From positions 1 to 13,918 of the forward strand of contig CAKSZF010000035.1 of assembly GCA_934525405.1 (NCBI GenBank): DNA of 13,918 nucleotides, written 5' to 3'. The position numbers were made by a program, and so were the translations under genes. The notes beneath the pieces are model-generated. The model made no database searches. It was not told the origin of the DNA and saw only the letters and a program-made list of their open reading frames with translations. Shown piece after piece: positions 1 to 6,990 of the stretch (position 1 is the stretch's first letter; each line of letters starts with the position of its first letter). The DNA is from an uncultured Faecalibacterium sp. GTDB lineage: Bacteria > Bacillota > Clostridia > Oscillospirales > Ruminococcaceae.

Positions 1-10
1 TGATCTTCAT
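1..10 (-). CDS. groES: Start of a leftward gene, probably co-chaperonin GroES (first codons only)
   Basis: Only the start codon and the next two codons (Met-Lys-Ile) lie in the window; the gene continues off the left edge. A strong GGAGGG ribosome binding site at 24-19 sits 8 bases before the ATG. Upstream are a leader, a perfect CIRCE operator and a consensus promoter. In Firmicutes, CIRCE precedes either groES-groEL or hrcA-grpE-dnaK. GroES proteins commonly begin Met-Lys-Ile-(Lys/Arg)-Pro-Leu, so groES is the better guess. Three codons cannot prove it; hrcA is the main alternative. That a gene starts here is well supported; its identity is inferred. Confidence 0.55.
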
Positions 11-59
11 AATTCTTGCCCTCCAATTATATTGAATTTATTTGAAACTTTGTTGCGTC

Positions 60-87
60 CTGCGGGGGCTTCGTGTGCGCTCCGCAG
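60..87 (-). other. Short hairpin in the heat-shock leader
   Basis: CTGCGG (60-65) and CCGCAG (82-87) can form a 6-bp stem in the leader RNA between the CIRCE element and the ribosome binding site of the leftward gene. There is no T-run, so it is not a terminator. It could stabilise the mRNA or be chance in GC-rich DNA. Confidence 0.3.
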
Positions 88-91
88 TGAT

Positions 92-118
92 TTAGCACTC
101 CTTTTCTCTGAGTGCTAA
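92..118. promoter_or_regulatory. CIRCE operator (HrcA binding site)
   Basis: A perfect inverted repeat, TTAGCACTC (92-100), a 9-base spacer, then GAGTGCTAA (110-118), matches the CIRCE consensus exactly. CIRCE is the operator of the HrcA heat-shock repressor. It lies directly downstream of the leftward -10 box (123-128), so it overlaps the predicted transcription start near 116. A bound repressor there would block the leftward heat-shock gene. It is more than 110 bases from the rightward acyltransferase promoter, so control of that gene is unlikely. Confidence 0.96.
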
Positions 119-122
119 GTGT

Positions 123-151
123 ATTGTACTCATCTTGCCATGAAAAATCAA
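123..151 (-). promoter_or_regulatory. SigA-type promoter of the CIRCE-controlled gene
   Basis: On the - strand, TTGATT (151-146) and TACAAT (128-123) are separated by exactly 17 bases. The CIRCE element follows at once and the start codon lies about 105 bases downstream. This is the usual layout of Firmicute groESL and dnaK operons: a housekeeping promoter with the operator at the start of the transcript. Confidence 0.85.
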
Positions 152-230
152 GGGGTTTTGCAACTTTTCTTTGTTAAGAATTTATGACGTTCAAAAATCG
201 CACTCTGCCACGCAAAAAAGCAGTGCGTTC

Positions 231-259
231 TTGACAGGACGCGCCGCCTTTTTTATACT
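231..259 (+). promoter_or_regulatory. Consensus SigA-type promoter for the acyltransferase
   Basis: TTGACA (231-236) and TATACT (254-259) are 17 bases apart, a near-perfect housekeeping promoter. The predicted transcript starts near 266, about 49 bases before the GTG start at 315. The -35 box sits at the centre of an imperfect inverted repeat, GCGTTC (225-230) and GGACGC (237-242), which could be an operator. This promoter excludes start codons upstream of about 266 for the acyltransferase. Confidence 0.85.
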
Positions 260-282
260 TATAACACTTGCAAAAAACACAG

Positions 283-301
283 CTGCCGCACTTTACGGCA
301 G
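283..301 (+). other. Small hairpin just before the acyltransferase ribosome binding site
   Basis: CTGCCG (283-288) and CGGCAG (296-301) form a 6-bp stem with a 7-base loop, ending 3 bases before the GGAGG ribosome binding site (305-309). It lies in the 5' leader of the acyltransferase mRNA and could affect translation or stability. There is no evidence for a specific mechanism. Confidence 0.35.
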
Positions 302-314
302 AATGGAGGATACT

Positions 315-1397
315 GTGACAGGCAAAAAACTGATTTCATCTTTACAGGGGCTGCGGGCAATCGCATTTCTGAGCGTGGTTCTCTCCCATTGCGGGGCACC
401 GTGGCTGGGGCCGTGGGCGATCACGGTATTCGTGGCGCTGTCCGGCTTTCTGATGACCTGCAACTATTACGACCGTCCCCGCACAGCGCCGGGGCTGCGG
501 TCTGCCATAGCTTTTTCCCTTAAAAAAATACGCAAGCTGTATCCGCTGCACCTTATTATGATGGCTGCCGCCCTGTTATTTGTGCTGAAAGGGCTTCTGG
601 CGCAGCCCTCTGCCCGCGGGGTGCTTTCCTGTGCGGCGCAGCTTGCGGCAAACATTTTCCTGCTGCAAACATGGATACCCTCCAGCCGTTTCTGGTTCTG
701 CCTGAACGGGGTGGCGTGGTATCTTTCGGTGCAGGCTTTTCTGTATGCCATCTTTCCTCCGCTTCTCATCGTGCTGAAAAAAGCTGATGCCCGCAGGCTG
801 CGCTGCATTGCCGCTGCGGTTTTCTGCGCACAGTGCCTTGCGTCCTTTGTTTTCTGGAAGGTCGGACTCAATGAAACAGTAGTATTTTACCTGACCTATC
901 TGTGCCCCCTGTTCCGGGCGGGAGATTTTACCATCAGCTGCTGTATGGGCTGTCTTTACTACAACCGCAAACAGGAGAACACGCTGCCGCGCGGTGCTTT
1001 CTCTCTGCTGGAGCTGGCCGCTATGCTGCTTGCGGGCGGCTGCCTGTTTATCGCCGCCAGGCAGGTGGGCGTTCTGGGCGCGGTGGCCTTCCGGTACAAT
1101 GTGCTGTTTGCTCCCTCTGCGGTGCTGCTGGTCTGGCTGCTTGCCGCGGGCAAGGGGTTTATTTCCCGGCTGATTTCTGCAAAGCCGTTTTTGTGGCTGG
1201 CCGAGCTGTCCCCTTACGGCTTCCTGATCCATCAGGTTCTGATCCGGTACATGGAGTGGGCTGCGGACAGGTTTTGCCTTACGGTACATCCTGTGGTCTG
1301 GACGCTGACGGTATTTTTGCTCACACTCTGCCTGAGCAACTTTTACAAGGCGCTGGAGCACCGGGTACGGCAGCGTCACGCCAAAGCTGCCACCTGA
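315..1397 (+). CDS. Acyltransferase family 3 integral membrane protein
   Basis: A 360-residue polytopic membrane protein of the acyltransferase 3 (OafA/YrhL-like) family, which moves acyl groups such as acetyl or succinyl onto surface glycans or other envelope substrates. The family opening is present: LQGLRAIAFLSVVLSH (residues 10-25), whose Arg14 and His25 fit the conserved pattern, then FVALSGFLM (39-47) and RKLYPLHL (73-80). About ten hydrophobic segments fill the rest. The GTG at 315 is chosen because GGAGG (305-309) lies 5 bases upstream and the promoter at 231-259 fits it. An in-frame ATG at 303 has no good ribosome binding site, and a TTG at 171 lies upstream of the promoter. It is a single-gene unit with no glycan gene beside it, so the substrate is unknown. 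The family call is firm and the start likely. Confidence 0.87.
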   Translation: MTGKKLISSLQGLRAIAFLSVVLSHCGAPWLGPWAITVFVALSGFLMTCNYYDRPRTAPGLRSAIAFSLKKIRKLYPLHLIMMAAALLFVLKGLLAQPSARGVLSCAAQLAANIFLLQTWIPSSRFWFCLNGVAWYLSVQAFLYAIFPPLLIVLKKADARRLRCIAAAVFCAQCLASFVFWKVGLNETVVFYLTYLCPLFRAGDFTISCCMGCLYYNRKQENTLPRGAFSLLELAAMLLAGGCLFIAARQVGVLGAVAFRYNVLFAPSAVLLVWLLAAGKGFISRLISAKPFLWLAELSPYGFLIHQVLIRYMEWAADRFCLTVHPVVWTLTVFLLTLCLSNFYKALEHRVRQRHAKAAT

Positions 1398-1409
1398 CAA
1401 ACAAAATTC

Positions 1410-1443
1410 AAGGCCGCTGCGCAGAACAACGTGCAGCGGCCTT
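1410..1443. terminator. Bidirectional terminator between convergent genes
   Basis: An 11-bp perfect stem, AAGGCCGCTGC (1410-1420) with GCAGCGGCCTT (1433-1443), encloses a 12-base loop. It lies between the stop codons of the rightward acyltransferase (1397) and the leftward kinase (1467). The tails are moderately T-rich in both directions (TTGTTT rightward; TTGAATTTTGTTT leftward), so it can serve both transcripts. Confidence 0.85.
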
Positions 1444-1466
1444 GTTTGGGTCTGATGGTTTATTTT

Positions 1467-2450
1467 TTACTTCACAGCCGCTTTTTTTGCGGTAAAGCGC
1501 TGGTAGGCAGGCAACGGCAGCAACACGCGGCCTGCCAGCGGCTGCACCTGTACCGACACCTGCTTGCAGGGGGCGCACTCGCCGTCCACGGTGGCAATGA
1601 TCGGCCCACGGTCGTCTGCTGCCCGCAGACTGACCGATTTTGCGCGGCGATAGATAAAGTAGGGTTTTGCGGCCTCGGTCAGCTGGCCGTTTTGAAAGTG
1701 CTGGCCGTTTTTGTACAGCATCAGCAGTTTTGCAATGACCCGGCGGCTGACCTTGCGCACGATGAACACATCCAACCAGCCGTCGTCCGGCTGTGCCTCC
1801 GGCCCTGCCATGAAGCCGCCGCCGTAGGCGCGGCCGTTGCACACTGCGCACATCAGGCAGTCCACGGTCAGCACCTCGCCGTCAATGACGTACTCCACCC
1901 TGCGGCCGATATGCCCGCACAGCTGCTGAACAATGGACAGCGCATAGGCTGCCTCGCCGCCGCACAGCGGGATGCGCCGGAACTTGGGGATGCCGTAGGC
2001 CACCTGTGCGTCCAGACCGGCGGCGCAGATGGTGGCAGAAAGCCCCAGACTGGTGCGCATCAGGTCGATGGGCACTGCCCCGCCCGCCAGCTGGGCGTCC
2101 AGATCCAGAAACTCCTCCTTTGTACCGTAGGTGCGTAGAAAGTCGTTGCCACTGCCATAGGGCAGGCAGCCCACGGCGGTCTTATCAAAACCGTGGGCAC
2201 CAGTGAGCGCCTCGTTGAAGGTGCCGTCACCACCAGCGGTAAAAATGTGAAGCTCCACCCCGGCCTTCTGGGCGGCAGCCGCGGCTGCGCGGGCTAGCTC
2301 CCGGGCGTGGCCTGCGTGGGTGGTAACGCGGATGGTATAGTCCTCCGGGGCAAGCCCGGCACCGGCAGCAGCCGCCGCGACCTGCTGCGGCAGGGAGCGG
2401 GTACAGTCGGCCTTTCCGGCTGCGGGGTTCAGAAGAAACAGCGTGTGCAT
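1467..2450 (-). CDS. Diacylglycerol/lipid kinase family protein (DAGK catalytic domain)
   Basis: A 327-residue soluble kinase of the diacylglycerol/sphingosine kinase-like family, which uses ATP to phosphorylate a lipid such as diacylglycerol. Family landmarks appear in order: NPAAGK (residues 8-13), GGDGT (73-77, nucleotide binding), PYGSGNDF (97-104), DDGWLDV (222-228) and VDGE (288-291, catalytic region). Length is normal for the YegS/DgkB/BmrU group. The ATG at 2450 has GGGAGG at 2462-2457, 6 bases upstream; an in-frame extension to 2516 would cross the promoter at 2484-2512. The gene follows the Clp ATPase gene by 87 bases but has its own promoter. Members differ in substrate (diacylglycerol, undecaprenol-like or unknown lipids), so the exact substrate cannot be read from sequence. 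Confidence 0.88.
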   Translation of the reverse strand: MHTLFLLNPAAGKADCTRSLPQQVAAAAAGAGLAPEDYTIRVTTHAGHARELARAAAAAAQKAGVELHIFTAGGDGTFNEALTGAHGFDKTAVGCLPYGSGNDFLRTYGTKEEFLDLDAQLAGGAVPIDLMRTSLGLSATICAAGLDAQVAYGIPKFRRIPLCGGEAAYALSIVQQLCGHIGRRVEYVIDGEVLTVDCLMCAVCNGRAYGGGFMAGPEAQPDDGWLDVFIVRKVSRRVIAKLLMLYKNGQHFQNGQLTEAAKPYFIYRRAKSVSLRAADDRGPIIATVDGECAPCKQVSVQVQPLAGRVLLPLPAYQRFTAKKAAVK

Positions 2451-2483
2451 CGGGATCCTCCCTGTTGTAACTCTATTTCCTCT

Positions 2484-2512
2484 ATAATAGTCGAAAACCG
2501 TGCCGGTTGCAA
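2484..2512 (-). promoter_or_regulatory. SigA-type promoter for the lipid kinase
   Basis: On the - strand, TTGCAA (2512-2507) and TATTAT (2489-2484) are 17 bases apart, with a predicted transcript start near 2477, about 27 bases before the ATG at 2450. It falls between the Clp ATPase stop codon (2538) and the kinase start, so the kinase can be transcribed independently. Read-through from the Clp gene is also possible, because only weak short hairpins lie between them. Confidence 0.65.
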
Positions 2513-2537
2513 GCAAAAATGCTATTTTGCTATTTTC

Positions 2538-4835
2538 TTATAGGGTTACGGTTTCATCCTCCCGCAAAACGATGCTGCCATCGGCAGCGCAGTCTGCCGT
2601 CCAGTGCTGCCCTACGCAGGCAGTTCCGGCGGCAATACGGTTTGCAAGCGCCTGCTCCACCGCCCTGTCCACCTGACGGCGCAGCTCCCGCGCGCCGTAG
2701 GCCGATTGCGCCCGGGCAGCCAGTGCCGCCCCCACCTGCGGGGTGTGACGCAGCCGGTAGCCGCTGCGGGCGGCGCGCTGTTCCAGCTGGCAGAGCATTT
2801 TTTCTGCAATGGCGCGGAGGTTTTCTTCCGCCAGCGGGCGGAACACGATTACTTCGTCCAGCCGCCCGAGCAGCTCCGGCCGGAACCACTTTTTGGCCTC
2901 CTCCACGGCCTGCGCAGACTGCTTTTCAAACACCGCCTCTGCCCCGGCGGCAAAGCCCAGCGGTGCATTCTGCCCCGCCAGAAACCGTGCACCCAAGTTT
3001 GAAGTAAGCAGCACGATGGTATTGCGGAAATCTGCCTTGCGCCCCATGGCATCGGTCAGCTGACCGTCCTCCAAGATCTGCAACAGGATATTCTGGATAT
3101 CCGGGTGTGCTTTTTCGATCTCGTCAAACAGCACCACACTGTACGGGCGGCGGCGCACAGCTTCGGTCAGCTGCCCACCCTCATCGTGGCCGAGGTAGCC
3201 CGGCGGTGCGCCCAGCAGCCGGGCGGCGGTGTGCTGCTCCTGATATTCCGACATATCAAATTTGAGCAATGCCTTCTCGCTGCCGAACCAGCTGACTGCC
3301 AGCGCCCGCGCCAGGGCGGTCTTACCCACGCCGGTGGGGCCTAAAAACAGCATGGCACCGATGGGGCGCCCCGGCTCTCCCAGGCCGGTGCGGCTGCGCC
3401 GGATGGCTCCCGCCACGGCAGCCACTGCCCGCTGCTGGCCGACAATTTCCGCATTCAGGCGGCTTTCCAGCTTGTCCAGCCGCTCCCGCTCCTGCTCGCC
3501 CACCCGCTGAGCGGGCACACCGCTGGCTGCTGCCACCACCCGGGCGATCTCCTCCGGGGTAAGCACCGGCTGGGTGCGCTGCTCCTTTTCGGCAAGGATG
3601 CGTGCCGCCGCACAGGCTTCGTCCACAAGGTCGATGGCCTTATCCGGCAGGCAACGCCCGGGCAGATACCGCACCGAAAGCTCCACTGCCGCCTGCAAGG
3701 TCTGGGGCGGCAGGCGCACGTTATGGTAGCGCTCGTAGCGGGGCGCAAGGCCGTTGAGGATCTCCACCGCCTGTGCGGGGGTAGGCTCCTCCACCTGCAC
3801 CCGGCCAAAGCGGCGTTCCAACGCGGCATCCTTCTGGATATGGGTGCGGAACTCCTGATTGGTGGTGGCGCCGATAAGCTGCAATTCACCCCGGGCAAGC
3901 ACCGGTTTCAGGATGCTGGCCGCGTCGATGGCACCCTCGGCGGCACCGGCACCCACGATGGTGTGGAACTCGTCGATGAACAGGATGGCGGTGCCGTCCC
4001 GCACCAACTCTTCCAGCAGGTTTTTCAGCCGCTCCTCAAAATCGCCCCGGTACTTGGTGCCCGCCACCAAGCTGGCCATATCCAGCGCCAGCAGCCGCCG
4101 CCCTTGCAGCGCTCTGGGCACCTGCCCGGCGGCAATGCGCAGCGCCAGACCTTCGGCCAGCGCCGTTTTGCCCACGCCCGGCTCGCCAATCAGACAGGGG
4201 TCGTTTTTCTGGCGGCGGCACAGGATCTCCACCATGCGGTCAAGCTCTGCTTCCCGGCAGAACACCGGGTCCAGCTCCCCTTCGGCGGCACGGCGGGTCA
4301 AATCGCGGCAATATTTATCGCTGGCGCGGCTGCCCCGGGGAATGCTTGCCGACACCCGGGGCTGGGCGGGCAGCACGAACTGTCCGCTCAGCTGGCGGCA
4401 CTCCCGCACCGCCTCGGTGAGCGAAAGTCCCATCTCCGCCAGCAGCATCCCGGCGGCGCAGCCGTCATCTTCCAGCATGGCGCAGAGCAGATGTTCCGGC
4501 TCTGCCCGGCTGACGTGGGCGTTCTGCGCCCCAATGAGCGCATAGTCCATGGTGCGGCGCAGGTCCGGTGCCATGGCCTGCCGCTCCAGCCGCTGTGCCG
4601 GACCGCTGCGGCGCTGCGCCAGCTGGCGGCGCACCTCCGGCTCGGTAATGTTTTTCCGGGTCAGAAACTGCGCCGCAGCGCCCTGCTGCCGCAGCATTGC
4701 CAGCAAAAGGTGGCTGGTATCTGCCTGCTCACAGCCCAGATCCCCCGCCAGCTGCACCGCCTGCTGCAACAGCCGCGCCGCCGGGCGCGAAAAGCCCCGG
4801 TAACCGCCCATGCCCAGATTTTCCCAAATGCCCAT
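2538..4835 (-). CDS. clpC: ClpC-type AAA+ unfoldase without a middle domain
   Basis: A 765-residue Hsp100/Clp ATPase that unfolds proteins, probably feeding ClpP. Two Clp N repeats occupy about residues 13-57 and 96-138. The first AAA+ module has Walker A GEPGVGKT (217-224) and Walker B ILFIDE (284-289). The second has Walker A GPTGVGKT (499-506), Walker B VVLFDE (567-572) and sensor TSN (611-613). A PLGF loop (625-628) lies where ClpC and ClpX carry VGF/IGF, the tripeptide that docks on ClpP. Oddity: only about 15 residues lie between DEACAAARI (405-413) and LTPEEIARVV (425-434), where classical ClpC carries the coiled-coil M-domain that recruits adaptors. The start at 4835 has AAGGAG 7 bases upstream. 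No CtsR operator or mcsA/mcsB neighbours are seen. The Clp ATPase call is firm; the name clpC is a best fit, with ClpA-like as the alternative. Confidence 0.9.
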   Translation of the reverse strand: MGIWENLGMGGYRGFSRPAARLLQQAVQLAGDLGCEQADTSHLLLAMLRQQGAAAQFLTRKNITEPEVRRQLAQRRSGPAQRLERQAMAPDLRRTMDYALIGAQNAHVSRAEPEHLLCAMLEDDGCAAGMLLAEMGLSLTEAVRECRQLSGQFVLPAQPRVSASIPRGSRASDKYCRDLTRRAAEGELDPVFCREAELDRMVEILCRRQKNDPCLIGEPGVGKTALAEGLALRIAAGQVPRALQGRRLLALDMASLVAGTKYRGDFEERLKNLLEELVRDGTAILFIDEFHTIVGAGAAEGAIDAASILKPVLARGELQLIGATTNQEFRTHIQKDAALERRFGRVQVEEPTPAQAVEILNGLAPRYERYHNVRLPPQTLQAAVELSVRYLPGRCLPDKAIDLVDEACAAARILAEKEQRTQPVLTPEEIARVVAAASGVPAQRVGEQERERLDKLESRLNAEIVGQQRAVAAVAGAIRRSRTGLGEPGRPIGAMLFLGPTGVGKTALARALAVSWFGSEKALLKFDMSEYQEQHTAARLLGAPPGYLGHDEGGQLTEAVRRRPYSVVLFDEIEKAHPDIQNILLQILEDGQLTDAMGRKADFRNTIVLLTSNLGARFLAGQNAPLGFAAGAEAVFEKQSAQAVEEAKKWFRPELLGRLDEVIVFRPLAEENLRAIAEKMLCQLEQRAARSGYRLRHTPQVGAALAARAQSAYGARELRRQVDRAVEQALANRIAAGTACVGQHWTADCAADGSIVLREDETVTL

Positions 4836-4875
4836 GTGTCTGCTCCTTGCTGCATATAAAATCGTTTGCACTGGA

Positions 4876-4881
4876 AGTATA
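4876..4881 (-). promoter_or_regulatory. Possible -10 box for the Clp ATPase gene
   Basis: TATACT on the - strand lies about 41 bases before the ATG at 4835, in the right place for a promoter, since the preceding operon ends at the terminator at 4933-4994. No recognisable -35 hexamer is found 16-19 bases upstream, and there is no TG extension. The call is tentative; an alternative sigma factor or activator-dependent promoter is possible. Confidence 0.3.
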
Positions 4882-4932
4882 GCCCTAAAGGCGCAGAAAA
4901 AATCAGTCGTTTGTGTCGGGCGGCAGAAAAGT

Positions 4933-4994
4933 AAAAAACGGTCCGCAGCGGTTGCCATGGCGCAGGTGCGTCCGGCTGCTGCGGATCGTTTTTT
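4933..4994 (-). terminator. Terminator of the SPFH/zinc-ribbon/TPM operon
   Basis: The arms ACGGTCCGCAGC (4938-4949) and GCTGCGGATCGT (4978-4989) pair over 12 positions with one A-C mismatch. On the - strand the stem is followed by six Ts (4938-4933). The loop is long (28 bases). Six Ts also follow the stem in the other direction, so the structure looks symmetrical, but no rightward gene ends here. It separates the TPM gene (stop at 5021) from the Clp ATPase gene. Confidence 0.8.
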
Positions 4995-5020
4995 GAGATT
5001 TTATCTTGCGGGGAACGTTT

Positions 5021-5866
5021 TCAGAACGAACCTCCTCCGCCGCCGTGGGTGGTGCCGCTGGAGGAGGTATGGGTGGAGCTGCCGCCGGAATCGTCGGAGC
5101 TGGACGCCTTTGGCCGCTCGGTGCGGTGCACGTCACGGTACAGGAACAGATCCCGCTGGTTGGTCAGCTTCATGCTGCCCTGCCGCACATAGTCGGCAGC
5201 GTCCCGCTGCGGTGCCACGCTCTTGAGCTGGCTCTTCATCACGCCGGTCACGATCAGTGCCGTCACCAGACCAATGAGCAGCGCCACGCCCAGATACACG
5301 ATAGAGAACGGTTCCTTGGGCATATTGTCTACATCGTAGGGGTGGCCTTCGCGGGCGGCGGTAACATACGCATCCGTCCACTGGATAAAGGTGCGGAAGG
5401 CGGCGGCGTAATCACCGTCTGCCATGTCGGGGGTCATCTGTTCGCCAAGATACTGGATGCCGGCGTCCGTAAAGGCGGTAATGCCGTAGCCGCAGGTGGA
5501 GATATGCCACTTACGGTCGCCTGTGCTTACCAGCAGCAGCACGCCGTCCCGGTTTTCACCGTAGCCGAACTGGCAGGAATCGTACAGGTCATCGGCATAT
5601 TCTTCCATGCTGGTGCAGCCCTCGCCTTCCAGCGAGTCGATGGTGGCAATAACCACATCAAAGCTCTGGCGGACGCTCAGTTCCTCCAGCGAAGCTTCCA
5701 GCTCGCTGTCCTCATCATCGGTCAGGACTTCTGCGCTGTCGTTCACGCGGTAGTACAGGTCGGCAAAGCCGTCTGCGGCAAAGGCCGGTACAGCCAGCGC
5801 CAGCAACAGCACCAGCGCTGCCAGCGCCGCACAGAGGGAGTACAGTCGGGTAGCAGTGTTTTTCAT
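5021..5866 (-). CDS. TPM-domain protein with signal peptide and membrane anchor (YdjH-like)
   Basis: A 281-residue protein with a TPM domain (TLP18.3/Psb32/MOLO-1 fold). A signal peptide spans residues 1-30, with AFA-AD as the likely cleavage site. The TPM domain follows (about 34-172), with its acidic DDEDSELE stretch (50-57) and the core GYGENRDGVLLLV (101-113). A membrane helix follows (about 187-210), then a basic cytoplasmic tail ending in a Ser/Thr/His-rich stretch and GGGGGSF. The TPM domain should face outside. Some family members show phosphatase activity or act in membrane-protein assembly; none of this can be shown here. The start at 5866 has AAAGGAGGG 7 bases upstream. The gap to the upstream zinc-ribbon gene is 14 bases, so the two are co-transcribed. 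Domain order and context resemble Bacillus YdjH. Confidence 0.87.
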   Translation of the reverse strand: MKNTATRLYSLCAALAALVLLLALAVPAFAADGFADLYYRVNDSAEVLTDDEDSELEASLEELSVRQSFDVVIATIDSLEGEGCTSMEEYADDLYDSCQFGYGENRDGVLLLVSTGDRKWHISTCGYGITAFTDAGIQYLGEQMTPDMADGDYAAAFRTFIQWTDAYVTAAREGHPYDVDNMPKEPFSIVYLGVALLIGLVTALIVTGVMKSQLKSVAPQRDAADYVRQGSMKLTNQRDLFLYRDVHRTERPKASSSDDSGGSSTHTSSSGTTHGGGGGSF

Positions 5867-5880
5867 CTTCCGTCCCTCCT

Positions 5881-6972
5881 TTACAGAATCCCGGCCAGCC
5901 ACAGCAGCCACATCACCGCATAGGATGCGGCACCAACGGCTGCCGTAAGACCCAGCGTCCACTTGCGGGCTGCGGCCTTATCCACCGGCAGATTGCCCAC
6001 AAACTTGCCCGTCTGGCCGTTCATGGCAAAAATGTAGTTGTTACCCTGCCAGCTGGTGCTCAGCACCCACACCGGGAACAGGGCATACTTTGCCTTGCCG
6101 CCGTGCAGCTGGATGCTGCTGTTCTCCATTTTCACAGAGTCGTAGCCGGTAACGGTCTGGGTAAAGGCGTCCTCGGTGGATTGACGGACGCGCTCATTGG
6201 CGCGCTGGATACTCTTTTGGGCGTCCACATCGTACTTATCGGCCACATAGCCCGCCAGATACGCGGTCTTGAAGGGCACGGCATCGCTCATGGTAAAGGG
6301 CTCGATGGATTCCATCAGGTCGTCTGCCATCTTGGAGGAGCCGTCCACCGGAACGGCATCAAAGCCCAGCACGCCGTCCCGGCGCACGGAGTAGTAGCTG
6401 GTCTCGGTATAATCGTAGTCGTCATCCGACCAAAAGCGGGTGCGGGTAGCGGTAAAGCGCAGCTGGGCGTCGGCATCGCTGTCGTACAGCCAGAACGGCA
6501 CATACACGCCTTTGATCTCATCGATATGGTTCTGGCTGCGGAACACCTTGGGCAGCAGGGTCTTGCCCTTGAGATGCTCCTGCAGCTTTGCCTTGGCGGC
6601 TTTTTTATCCAGCTTGAAGGGGATGATGAGGTCGGGGCGCAGGTCTCCGGCAAACTGTCCGGTGAGGACGATGGGGTTGCCACAGAAGGGGCAGGCCGAG
6701 GCCGCCATGGTATCGTCGCCCACAATCTCGCCGCCGCAGCTCTTGCAGACATAAGTATGCAGACCGGCGGTCTCGCCCTCTGCCCAGCTGCCGCCGGGGG
6801 TGGCCCAGTTCATCTCGCTGGGCTTTTGGTCTTTCAGGTCCTCATCGTAGCCCTTCAGCGCGTCCACCTCAAACTCGGTGTCGCAGTAGGGACATTTCAT
6901 CTTCTGGGTGGTGCTGTCGAACTGGATGGCACCATCGCAGCAGGGGCATTTATATTCCAGCATTCCTGCCAT
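5881..6972 (-). CDS. Zinc-ribbon protein with C-terminal membrane segment (YdjG-like)
   Basis: A 363-residue protein with two N-terminal zinc ribbons: Cys9/Cys12 with Cys27/Cys30 (CPCC and CPYC), and Cys76/Cys79 with Cys94/Cys97 (CKSC and CPFC). A long soluble region follows (about 100-335), with conserved-looking GVYVPFWLYD (155-164) and ALFPVWVLS (297-305). One hydrophobic segment (about 339-360) ends the protein, so it is probably tail-anchored with the ribbons in the cytoplasm. This layout matches the TFIIB-type zinc-ribbon membrane proteins typified by Bacillus YdjG, which pairs with the TPM protein YdjH. The start at 6972 has AGGAGG 7 bases upstream. It lies between the SPFH gene (94-base gap containing a hairpin) and the TPM gene. 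No enzymatic motif was recognised; a scaffold or recruitment role is inferred from the Bacillus relative. Confidence 0.85.
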   Translation of the reverse strand: MAGMLEYKCPCCDGAIQFDSTTQKMKCPYCDTEFEVDALKGYDEDLKDQKPSEMNWATPGGSWAEGETAGLHTYVCKSCGGEIVGDDTMAASACPFCGNPIVLTGQFAGDLRPDLIIPFKLDKKAAKAKLQEHLKGKTLLPKVFRSQNHIDEIKGVYVPFWLYDSDADAQLRFTATRTRFWSDDDYDYTETSYYSVRRDGVLGFDAVPVDGSSKMADDLMESIEPFTMSDAVPFKTAYLAGYVADKYDVDAQKSIQRANERVRQSTEDAFTQTVTGYDSVKMENSSIQLHGGKAKYALFPVWVLSTSWQGNNYIFAMNGQTGKFVGNLPVDKAAARKWTLGLTAAVGAASYAVMWLLWLAGIL

Positions 6973-6990
6973 AGCGTTTCCTCCTATGAT

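Noticed and set aside
1431..2138. A 235-codon open frame on the + strand next to the terminator
   Set aside because: Antisense to the lipid kinase; it starts inside the terminator hairpin and has no independent start signals.
2490..2536. A terminator between the Clp ATPase and lipid kinase genes
   Set aside because: Only a short AT-rich 7-bp hairpin and a 5-bp AACCG/CGGTT stem with four Ts are present; they overlap the kinase promoter and are too weak to call.
3723..4859. A 378-codon open frame on the + strand
   Set aside because: Antisense to the Clp ATPase gene, whose two Walker A/B pairs make the - strand reading certain.
4836..4932. A CtsR-type operator upstream of the Clp ATPase gene
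   Set aside because: No GGTCAAA-type tandem heptamers were found on either strand in this gap, so CtsR control is not supported.
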